A DNA stretch of 64,000 nucleotides, from positions 90,587,295-90,651,294 of the forward strand of contig NC_044560.1 in assembly GCF_007565055.1 (NCBI RefSeq), written 5' to 3'. Made by a program: the position numbers and the translations under genes. Below the pieces are notes generated by a model that saw only the letters and a program-made list of their open reading frames with translations, was not told the origin of the DNA and made no database searches. This stretch comes from Rhinopithecus roxellana. Taxonomy: Eukaryota; Chordata; Mammalia; Primates; Cercopithecidae. Positions 1 through 11,100 of this stretch are shown here, one piece after another (within the stretch, counting starts at the first letter, position 1; every line of letters begins with the position of its first letter).

Positions 1-1964
1 GAAGCCGCGAGTGAGCTGCTCGTCACTGTTGCATGCCCTGTGACAGCCAACAGCGTGGACTGATTTCATCTTGCAAATGGGGGATTCTTACCCAGCCATG
101 TAACACAGGGGGGTCTGCAGATCCTGAACCCACTGAAATTGTCACCCAAGTCATGTTGTGTGAGTGTGTTAGGGAAGAGAGCACATGTACGTAGATATTC
201 ATGGGAAGAGGTCCAGAACTCTGCCATCAGTGATCTCTGCCTACGGGGAGAGATCATCACTTGTGTCACAGCATCTGAGCAGCCCGGCTCTCAGGCGGGC
301 TTTTGTTGCGTGCCCAGCACCCTCAGGTGCTGTAGAACAAGGCAAGTTCTTTTCTTCTCCGTCCTGGACTGGGATGAGCGGCCACCTCCTCCTGCCCACA
401 CATTTCTGGTCCCATCCCCCGCCCCACACAGCTGTTCGCCTGCCCATGGCTGGACCAGGTCCCCACCGCGAGGACAGGAAGTGCTCCCCACATCCGCCTC
501 GGCCCGCACAGCCTGGTGCTTTTCCAAACCTGACTGTGGTCACTGAGCCCGGTAACCAGAGAGAATTTTTAAAAAGACTCACAAACATATCATTGAAATC
601 TCAGTGTTGGGTTTTGGGGAAGGCACTGGGCGGCTCCCACCCCTGCTTTCCGGAAACACAGATTTCTAGAGTTTGAAAGGGACAGGAGGCTAAAGTGAGA
701 CTTCCCTAAATATAGCGTCCTGGGTATTTCCAGACACCTGGGGAAATGTGGGCTTTATTCCCCAACTGTGGCATTTGTTTGACTGTCAGGCCAGCCCCCG
801 CAACGGGGCCCTGCTGCCCATCTCACCTCCAGCCTGGCCTCTACCCTCGCCTCCACCGTGTCTTCTAATTCTCCTCCCCTCATGCCGCCCCCCTGCTGCC
901 CCCGTCCCCTGTGCTCCCCACTGGCCAGAAGCACAGCCCAGGCTCCTGGCCCGGGATTGGCACCCTCAGCAGGCAGGCCGCAGCAGAGCTCATATGCTGG
1001 CCCCAATATTGCCGACCTGTGGGTGCCTCCACCCCTGCGCACGTGAGGTCCCCTCTCCCTAGAGCACCCTCCCCGCCACCTTCTCCACCTACCAAGATCC
1101 CATCCCACCCTTCAAAGCCAGTTCAGATGCCACCTGCTCAGATCCCACCGCCCAGTGAGACCCTCCGACTTCCCCAGCACCTGACTGGCCTCTCCGGGAG
1201 TTGTCACTCCTGCCCTGGTTTTTCTTGTTCCTTTCCACGTTTCCCTCCTTCCTCCTCCACCTTGTTCCAGAAAGGAAACGTCGGTCTCCTGCCCTCTGCT
1301 GTTTCCTGGTGCTTGCTTTCCCTGCCCTGCCCTCAGGCCCCTCTGCTCTGGCCCTCTGTCCTGGCTGACCTGCACCTGCAGGGCCCGTCTCCCTGACCCA
1401 TGGCAGATTTGCACTCATGCCTCAGCCCAGCTCAGCTGTCAGCCCTGAGCCCTGCCCTGCCACACTTCCCATCCAGGCAGTGGGCAGGCTCTGGATGGCT
1501 TGTGTCCCCTGAGATGCTGTCGGTGATGTCGGTCATGTCCCTGTCTACCAGGTTTCCCTGCAGGGCCAGGGCCCTTTTCTGCCTTGGGTCCAATGTCCAT
1601 CTTCCCTTTAGCCTGGAAGCTCCCAGAGGAGGCTCCCTCCTCTGTCTCATCTCCGGGTCACAGGACCAGTCAGACCGAGAAGGGGTGCAATGAGAGTTTG
1701 GAGTTTGGAGCCTGGGGTCTGTTGAGCACCAGCCAGGTGCAGGGCTCAGGCTGAGCCTGGCTGCAGGGCCTCTCAGCCCTGTCTGCTCCCTGGGACCAAG
1801 CCTGGAACAAACGTTTGCACAAAAGGAAACTGGCCCCACCAGGCCTCCCTGGGTCCCCTCCACCTTGAGTGGTGGGTGGCTGGGGGTGGTGGCTCACACC
1901 AGCTCTGCCCACTCCAAAGTCCGAGCCATTCCGAGTGCCAGCCCAGCTCTGCTTTGTCTTCTAG
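1..1964 (+). other. BMP8A: BMP8A intron 1, 3' part
   Basis: GC-rich unique sequence. Reading frames exist but none resembles a BMP8 exon or another gene, and I see no Alu or L1. The branch/polypyrimidine region before 1965 is short but acceptable. Confidence 0.6.
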
Positions 1965-2154
1965 TGGAGCGAGATCATGCCCTGGGCCAGCAGGAGCCCC
2001 ATTGGAAGGAGTTCCGCTTTGACCTGACCCAGATCCCGGATGGGGAGGCGGTCACAGCTGCGGAGTTCCGGATTTACAAGGTGCCCAGCATCCACCTGCT
2101 CAACAGGACCCTCCATGTCAGCATGTTCCAGGTGGTCCAGGAGCAGTCCAACAG
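1965..2154 (+). CDS. BMP8A: BMP8A exon 2 (propeptide)
   Basis: 190 nt, acceptor cttctag at 1958-1964, donor gt at 2155. The exon begins inside a Val codon (phase 1) and ends two bases into an Arg codon. It encodes the propeptide stretch with EPHWKEFRFDLTQIP and the sequon NRT. Confidence 0.95.
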
Positions 2155-5100
2155 GTGCCTTCCCCTTGGCCCAGGTGCCCCCTGCCCCTGCCCGCCTCAC
2201 AGTCTCATGGTCAAGGCAGCCCAGCAGGGAGTGGGGGTTGGTGGAACACTTCCCAGAGGACCCGAAAGAGACCCTCAAAGACGGGAAAGATGCTTGGCCC
2301 GAGCCCCCTGCACTGCGGGAAGAGCCCCACTGACAGTCCTGCCTTCAAGTCCCTGCCCTGCCATCCTGGCTATGGGGACTTGAACAGGTCATGGAACCAC
2401 TGAGCCTCAGTTTCCTCATGTGTACATCTCTGTGGGCTGAGGCGGTGAGATGAGGCTCAGAAGGGGCACAGGCAGAGTCAGGTAGGAGATGCCCCGGTGA
2501 CGGCCCCCAGCGGGTCCTGGAGTCACAGAGGCAGCTGTGCCGGCCACCAGTTAATTGTTCTTTCGTGTCCACAGGGAGTCTGACTTGTTGTTTTTGGATC
2601 TTCAGACGCTCCAAGCTGGGGACGAGGGCTGGCTGGTGCTGGACGTCACAGCAGCCAGTGACCGCTGGTTGCTGAAGCGTCACAAGGACCTGGGACTCCA
2701 CCTCTATGTGGAGACTGAGGACGGTGAGGCTGGGAGCTCTGTGGGAGCAGCCCCTGGGGCTTCTCTGTGCCAGCACAGGCAGCAGTAGCAGCTTCCTGTG
2801 GTCCTGGGTTCCCGGCCTCACCAGCTGTGCCTGCTGCGAGGGTCACTGAGGTCCAAGGCACAAGGTCTGGCCCAGTGGGGGTGCTCTCTCCTCTCCCTCT
2901 GCTTCCCAGGAAGCAGGCGGTTCTTCCCACGGAGCAGTCTCCACCTTGGGAGTTTCTGTCCTGGGAAGGAAAGGAGGGGAAGTTGTTGTACCCTCAGACA
3001 CTGAGGCCAGGAGGCTGGGTTTGAAGCCCAGCTCGGCAGTGCCCTGCCTCAGTGACCTTGGCTGGGACTTACCTTTCCAGACCCTGTCTTCTCTTCTACA
3101 AGACAGGGATTCATGCCCTTGTTCATTCCACAGGTGAAATTGGGGAGAGCCTCTTTTATGCCAGGCAGTAGGAATACAAAGGCCAAAGTGGGCATGAGAT
3201 GGGCGTGTTTGAGGCCCGGCAAGGGGGCACCATGGAGCAGCGGTGAGGGCGGGGGTCCCAGGGGCCATTCTGAGTCAGGGTAAACCAGGGCCAGGTGGTG
3301 GGGTTCTTAGCATCATTTATTTTATTTAATAGCAGTGGTGGACGACAGGATCTGATTCAGGTTTTAAAAGAGAACCCTCTGAGATGCCCCCCTCTCAGGG
3401 TGCAGCAGAGCTCCCCACCCCTTCCGTGGGCCGCACAATGACTTGCTTCCCGAAAGTGCGGTGTGGACATGGTGTGGGGGACCTGACGCGCAGCGCCTCA
3501 GCCAGGTGAGGAAGGCCCACTGCAGTGACCAGCACGGGGCTAGCATGTGCACTGGGTGTAAGGGAAGGAGCAGACCACTGAGCTTCAGAGCCCCCCCCCC
3601 CCCGCTGTGAACCCGAAACCCCAGTCCAACCACAAGAAGACCATCAAACCCAAAGAGAAAGGCTTTCTGCAGAATACCTGGCAAACACTTCTCAAAACCA
3701 CCAAACTCATCAAAAAAAAAGGGAAGGTTGGGAAATTGGAGGAGCCCAAAGGCACCTAAGATGACCATCTCGGTGCATGTGGGGTCCTGGGTGGAATCCT
3801 GGACCAGCAAAAGGGCATTAGGGGAAAGTTAGGAAATCCAGATCAATCATGGTGTTTACTTAATAATAAGATATCAGTACTGGTCCATTAGTTATGAGAA
3901 AGGTACCCTATTAGTGTAAAATACTAACATTTCCCAGGGGAAACTGGGTCCAGGTATATGGGAACTCCTTGTGTGGTTTTTTTTCTTTGAGACAGGGTTT
4001 GGCTCTGTTGCTCAGGGTGGAGTGCAGTGGCGCAATCGCAGCTCACGGTAACCTCCAACCCCTGGGCTCCAGCGATCCTCCCCCCTCAGCCTCTATACTA
4101 TCTTTGCAAATTTTTATGTAACTATCAACTGTTGTAAAATTAAAACTTTACTGAATATATGCATAAAATAAGGAGCCCCCTGACTTCAGTGGGGAGAGCA
4201 GACTGAGAGGGACAAGAGTGAAGTCACAGAGACTCATGGGAGCCCCACAGTGGTGCAGGTGGGCGCTGTGAGCGGCCTGTTGGTAGCAGTGGAGATGGAG
4301 AAAGATGAGTCGATTTCAGTGACAGGACATGCTTATAGCTGGTGAGGAGGTGAGGGAACGGGAGGAAGCCTGAATGATGTGTGGATGGAACCAGTGGATT
4401 TTTTTCAATAGATTTTTCTTTTTGGGGAAAGATAGATGAAGGGCACATTTGAGGTGTGTGGCCAAGGGTTCTTTTTTGGCTGGAATATTACTGAGCCCCC
4501 TGGGATGTTACTGAGATCACTGGTCCTCATGGAAATGCCACTCCAGGGACAGGTGAGCGTGAAGACCCAGGCGAGGGAAGTGCTGGCATGTAAGTGGATT
4601 TAAAGCATGGGGTGGGACCAGATCATCTAGGGAAGGAGGTAGTGATGGAGAAGAAAGAGGGCCTGGCCCAGAGCGCTGGGACCTCCAACATCCAGAGACC
4701 TCACAAGGAGGGGGCACAGCGAGCCCACAGAGACCAGCCAGGGAGGGAGCAGGACACCTGGAGGATGAGGTGACCAAGACGCCAGAGTCAAGTGTTTCCA
4801 GAAGCAAGGGTTTGTCATTTGTGTCCAGCTGTGGGCACTGAAGGCAAGAACAGAGAAGTGACCGAGGGTTTTGCCATCGCAGAGGTTGTTGATGGCCCAA
4901 ATCTCCGTGGAGTGTGGGTCTGACTGGGGAGGTGGAGGGAGACAGGCAGTGGAGGCAGGAGACAGCTCTTTCCAGAACCTTTGCTGGGGAAGGGGAGCAG
5001 AGACAAGGGCTGGGGCTGGAGAGAACCCCGGACAAGGCAGGTCCTTTACAGGTGAGGAGAGGCCTGCACACTGCTGTGGTGATGGAGTGATTCTGTGCAG

Positions 5101-8100
5101 AGGGAAGAAAACTGCAAAATTCTGCACAAGTTGGAGCAGGGAGCTGGAGCGGGGGAGGTGGGGGAGGGTGCAGAGGACAAGGGTCGGGGGAGGCTCTTCA
5201 GAGCAGGGACCTTTCCTGATGGTGAGGGATAGTGTCTCCACTGTCATAGTGAGGGGTGAACCTGAGCTCTGGGGGGCTGTATTGGGGGGGCACTCTCTCT
5301 CCGTGTTGTCACAGGATTAAAGGAGGTTGCTTGGCACAGAGTGATGCCCAGTGAGGGTTGTCATGACCGACGGTCTCACCCAGCAGCGCCTGCTCATTAA
5401 ATATTTGGTGTCTCTAATGAGCGGGGGAAGCTTGGGCGGGGCGGTTGGAGTTTGTGCCTGAGGCTCCACTGGGGCAGGAGGGATCTGGCCGGTGCCCTCC
5501 ACGCGGAGCCTGACCTCAACTCTGTCCTGCGCCCGGGGCCTGTGCGCTGGACACGGAGGACTGACACGGGGGCCCCCAGCCCAGGGCGGAGCCGGGGAGC
5601 GGCCCCCTCCCTGTGGTGGGTCGCGGGCGTGGCCTAGAGCCTGCGCCTGGCCGGGGAGACCTGCTGGGCGGGAGTGCGTCAGGGCGCGGGCGCCCTCCCT
5701 GCTCTGTGACGCGCGGCCCCGGGGCGCACGCGGGGCGCACACCGCCTGTCCTGGCCTCTGACCCGGGCCGACCATGGCGGCGCTGCGGCTCCTGGCGTCG
5801 GCGCTCGGGCGCGGGGTCCCCGCCGGCGGGGAGGCTCAGGGCTCGCGCTGTCCCAGGGCTGCGCCCGCCGCTTTGCCACCAGCTCCCGGCCCCGTGCCAA
5901 GTTCTACACGGACCCGGTGGAGATGGTGAAGGACATCTCTGACGGGGCGACCATCATGGTCGGGGGCTTCGGGCTCTGCGGGATCCCCGAGAACCTGATC
6001 GCCGCGCTGCTCAGGACCGGCGTGAAGGACTTGCAGGTGGTCAGCAGCAATGTGGACGTGGAGGACTTCGGCCTGGGCCTCCTGATGGCCTCCAGGCAGG
6101 TCCGCCGCATCGTCTGTTCCTACGTGGGCGAGAACACGCTGTGCGAGAGCCAGTACCTGGCAGGAGAGCTGGAGCTGGAGCTCACGCCCCAGGGCACCCT
6201 GGCCGAGCGCATCTGCGCGGGGGGCGCCGGGGTGCCCGCCTTCTGCACCCCCACGGGCTACGGGACCTTGGTCCAGGAAGGGGGCGCCCCCATCCGCTAC
6301 ACCCCGGACGGCCACCTGGCGATCATGAGCCAGCCCCGAGAGGTGAGGGAGTTCCAAGGCGACCACTTCCTTTTGCAGCGCGCCATCCGGGCGGACTTCG
6401 CCCTGGTGAAAGGGTGGAAGGCCGACCGGGCAGGAAACGTGGTCTTCAGGGGGAGCGCCCGCAATTTCAACGTGCCCATGTGCAAAGCTGCAGACGTCAC
6501 GGCGGTGGAGGTGGAAGAGACCATGGACGTGGGGACTTTCCCCCCAGAAGACATCCACGTTCCAAACATTTATGTAGGTCGCGTAACAAAGAGGCAGAAA
6601 TACGAGAAACTAATCCAGCGCTTAAAGATCAGGAAAGAGGAAGATGGAGAAGGCGAAAAGAAAGGAAGCCAGGACGCGCATCATCAGACGCTCAGCTCTG
6701 GAATTTGAGGACGGCATGTACGCCAATCTGGGCATAGGCATCCCCCTGCTGGCCAGCAACTTCATCAGCCCCAGCATGACCGTGCATCCTCACAGTGAGA
6801 ACGGGATCCTGGGCCTGGGCCCGTTTCTCAGGAACATGAGGTGGATGCCGACCTCATCAATGCAGGCAAACAGACGGTCACGGTGCTTCCCGGGGGTGCT
6901 GCTTCGCCAGAGACGACTCCTTCGCCGTGATCCGAGGGGGACACCTCCACCTAACCATGCTCGAAGCCATGCAGGTTTCCAGATACGGCGACCTGGCGAA
7001 CTGGATGATCCCTGGCAAGAAGGTGAAAGGCATGGGCGGTGCCATGGACTTGGTGTCCAGTCCGAAGACCAGAGTGGTGGTCACCATGGAGCACTGCACA
7101 AAGGACAACACCCCTAAGATCATGGAGAAATGCACCATGCCACTGACCGGGAAGCAGTGCGTGGACCGCATCATCACCGAGAAGGCCGTGTTTGACGTGC
7201 ACAGGAAGAGAGGGTTGACGCTGACCGAGCTCTGGGAGGGCCTGACCGTGGACGACGTCAGAAGGAGCACGGGTGTGCCTTTGCTGTGTGCCCGAACCTC
7301 AGGCCCATGCAGCATGTGGTATCCTGATGGGACCCGGATCTGGGCGGGGGGGTGCGCTCCTCAGGGGGTCCCACCGGGTTCCCCAGGGGACTTCGGTTAC
7401 TGCAGGAATGCATTTCTCCAGTGCTTGGAGGCGTTTGCTGCTGGCCTCCGACTTTCCTCCCTAGGTGGACTGTGCTCCTCCAGAGAGCTGCGACTTTAAT
7501 TAAAAACAACAGGAAAGCAGATCAGCTCCTCACTGTGTTCCTGGAGCACTAAAAGGAAGGAGAGGAGTAGGGTGGGGGAACTTCTCCAGGCCTGCCAGAT
7601 GCAGGGCTCTGAACCTAGACCTGCTGTTAGTCCCCTTTTGCCACCCCCATCTCCCCGAGCCACACCCAGCCAGGCCCCTGCAATTTGCTTGGAAAGTATA
7701 TGATAATCCTGGCTCTGACCCACCTTGCTCTGGGACCCTGAACAGTTGCTGCTCTCTCTGGGCCTTAGTTTCTGCTTCTGTAAAATGGAAACCTGGGATT
7801 AGCTACTTCAAGAGTCCCCAGTCAGGCTCACCTGGCCTGTGAGGCCTACAGAGGGGTTCCCAGCACCCTAGCCAGGCCTGGCTCAGAGAGGCTCTGTGAG
7901 GGTCTGTGGTGTGACTGATCTAATGTGACATTCTATCCTGTGTCTGGGAGACCCCGTAAGACCCTTGATCACAGCTGCACTGAAACAAATAGTGAGCAAA
8001 GCATGCAGGACTGATGGCCCCTCTAGCCCCAGCACTGCCAGGGCTCCCCAGGGAATCGCAGGACAGAGCCGCACATGCAGCCTGGAGGGCTGCCCTGGGC

Positions 8101-11100
8101 CCCAGGTCGTCCCCATGTGTCAGCCCATAGAGTGCCACTCCAGTGCCCGGGTTGGTGACCGTCACCACCCCACACAGGCTGCTCTGTTCTCTCCTCATTG
8201 TGACCTGTCTTGCCTTTTCCTCTGCACCCTGGCTCTCGTCCTTGTATTTCTGCTGCTTCCCCATAACCTTGACTCACTGTGAACCAAGCTCTGCCCAGTG
8301 GCTTCTCTCTGGGCCTCCTTGCTGTCAGTGCCTGCAGCTCACAGCCTCCCTGTCTTAGCAGCTCTTGTCCACGCTCCTGTTTGTGGCAGATGACGTCACA
8401 GGTCAAAGGTTGGTCTCTGGATTCACTGGTTATTCAGTCAACTGGCCAGTGGACACCGGGACTGAGGCACAGCTGCTTAAAGGCTGACCTTTGAGTGGGA
8501 CTGAGGGTGGGGCAGGCAGTGTCCTTGACCTGCAGGGTGTACTGGAGAACTATGTAGGAATAAATACATCTGTATGTGTAGTGTCTAAGCGTATGTGCAT
8601 CTGTGTGTTTATACAGACCCACATATATGCATGTGTGTACATACGTGTGTACATCTGTGCTTGTAAAGTGGAGGTGAAATGTGCTTTTGTGTAAACTGAA
8701 GAACTGGCACTGTTTAAAGAGACAAGAAAATGAACTGGTAATCATGCTTCTGCAATTCAGTATCAGGAAATTTCACCCATGCACAGAGTGAAGAGGCTCC
8801 ATTGCACTCCATCTTTATCGTGAAAAGCAGGTAATAACCTATGTTATCTGATGACGAGCTCCAGGACTTTGAACTCCGGCGCTGAAGCCGTCCTCCAGCC
8901 TTAGCTTCCCAAAGTGCTGGGATTCCAGGTGTGAGCCACCAAGCCTGGCTACTTGAAAGCTGAAAAAAAAAATGAGGACGTCTTTGCTGGGCTGACAACT
9001 GTGTAAAACTTAAACTGACAGAGTAGCCCAGAAAAATGATAATGTATGGGAGTTGGAAGGGCTTTAAAATGGTATTTTTTTCTCAAAATTTTATCATGGT
9101 TAACTGCTTTTACAATAGAAAGGTTATTGAAATCCAAACAAGTACAGGAGGATGCCGTTTTATTGGTGAAGGGCTAGTTATCATGTGTTTTAACAGCATC
9201 CTGTCTGGAAGCGGCTGTGGGCGACAATCCCCTGTTTACAGGCTTCACTCCTCCTGGGGCTGAGGCCCAAGTCAGATCTCTGCTTCAGCCTTTTCTTTTT
9301 TCTCCATAAACTCAGCTCATGCATAAGAACTTGGGCTCTGGAATGGGACTGCTGCAGGCTGAAACTTGGGCTCTGGGACTTGGTTCCAATGTCTCTGCTC
9401 TGCCTGGCATCTCCCTTGTAGGCATCAGGGAGACAGTTAATGCCCTGCTCTTGGGCTGTGCCCAGCAGAGAAGCACTCGCTAAACCTGGCAGTTACTACC
9501 ACGAGCTGTCTCAGTCATAAATTCGACATTCACACCCCAGAAAGTGCAGGATGGAAGACAGAACACAGGCCTCGGGGTCCTTGGACCGAGGTGGGAGCGC
9601 TGGTTCTCGAAGTCACTGGCAGTAGGACTCCGGGTCTCCTGTGAAGAAGGAGCTGCAGGCTTACTGTAAGGACCCAATGAGGTGATCCATGGGAAAAATC
9701 TTCAAACTTGAGAGATGTGGACTGGCTGGGGCTGGACCAAGGACTCCAGGCTTCAGATGTGGAAACTGAGGCTCAGCAGGGACCCTCGGGTCCTCAGCCT
9801 TCATGCTCCTGGACCTGCCCAGGCCCTGGCAGAGAGATCCCTGCTGTGTCTGCTGCAGGGCCACTGCCCGCAAGTGACCCCTCTCTCCTTTCTGTCGCAG
9901 GGCACAGCGTGGATCCCGGCCTGGCTGGCCTGCTAGGTCAACGGGCCCCGCGCTCCCGACAGCCTTTCGTGGTTACTTTCTTCAGGGCCAGTCCGAGTCC
10001 CATCCGCACCCCTCGGGCAGTGAGGCCACTGAGAAGGAGGCAGCCGAAGAAAACCAACGAGCTGCCGCAGGCCAACCGACTCCCAGGGATCTTTGGTGAG
10101 GGCTGGGCGGGGTGGGACCGAGGCCCTGCGGGCTTCCAGTTGAGAGAGGCAGGGTGAGAACCAAGTGGTGGCCCAGAGCCCTCAGGCTCAGGTCGGTTCA
10201 AGCTGACGGCCACTCTCCAGCCACCTTTCCTGACCCCATCTTTTGCCCTGATGCACCCTGGCGACCGGCACTCCAGAGGCCTGTCCTGCCTGTCCCTGCC
10301 ACCCAGAAGGCCCCCTCTCTCCCCCTGGCTCCTCCAGGTCTTTCTTAGGAGCCTCCATCGGAATCAGCTGCCCCTTCCCTGGGAGCCGCAGCCCCTCGTG
10401 ACCCGCGGTTGTGCCTGGACACCCCGCACCATCCTCGGCTGCTTATGTCAAGTTTTCTCCCCAACTGGGCCAAGCCCTTCAGGATCAGGGACAGGCCTGA
10501 CCCGACCCTGTGGCCTCCTTCCCAGGGAGTCAGCCCTTGACTGGCCTCGTCATGAGCTACTTGAACCTGAGGAATGGGTGTGGCAGGAGAGGGTGGGCTG
10601 GGGCACAGGATGGCCGAGGGTCCTGCTGGGCTGTTTACTGGCGCATCAAGACGCTCCCAGGCTGAAGGACAGGGGAGTGCTGAGCACAGTGTCACTCTAG
10701 CCATCGGGAGCCATGACAGGCTCTTCAGCTGGGTCACGGTACAAGCAGAGTTCCAGGGATGGGCTTTATGAGACCAAATGGTTTCCTGTCATTCATTTGA
10801 CAAATGTGCTCATCAGGGCATCCCCCACCTTAGTACCCCATAGTAGCTGCACAGAGCAGGAACCCCAGAAAAGACCTTGCCCTTCTGTCCCTGCAGATGA
10901 CGTCCACGGCTCCCACGGGCGGCAGGTCTGCCGTCGGCACGAGCTCTACGTCAGCTTCCAGGACCTTGGCTGGCTGGTAATTGCTGACTCTCCTTGTTTC
11001 TGAAATGACAATCACCACCTGTAGATCAGAAGTGACTCTGTAGGGAGGACATAGAATCATGAGTGACTTCAATTTTCTTAGGTATTTTTTTCTTCTGTGT

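Larger units (their letters stand above)
2724..5773 (+). other. BMP8A: BMP8A intron 3, upstream of OXCT2P1
   Basis: Holds a C13 tract at 3591-3603, an old L1 3' end (about 3615-4165) interrupted by an antisense Alu fragment, and G/A-rich old-repeat-like sequence at 4180-5330. From about 5430 it becomes CpG-rich, leading into the OXCT2 copy. No exon is seen. Confidence 0.55.
7328..9900 (+). other. BMP8A: BMP8A intron 3, downstream of OXCT2P1
   Basis: Mostly unique sequence with old SINE remnants (MIR-like at about 7725-7810 and 9320-9480), a degenerate TG/ATGTG-rich stretch at about 8555-8670 and an antisense Alu 3' fragment near 8870-8950. No exon is recognised. Confidence 0.5.

Noticed and set aside
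139..676. Overlapping long reading frames on both strands at the left edge
   Set aside because: GC-rich intron sequence with no domain, no splice logic and no similarity to anything I recognise; such frames arise by chance.
4517..5247. Two minus-strand frames of 184 and 206 codons
   Set aside because: They lie in G/A-rich repeat-like intron sequence, are proline/leucine/serine-biased and have no recognisable motif.
5836..6558. 240-codon antisense frame across OXCT2P1
   Set aside because: Shadow of the conserved CpG-rich CoA-transferase coding sequence; codon bias on the sense strand keeps the antisense open.
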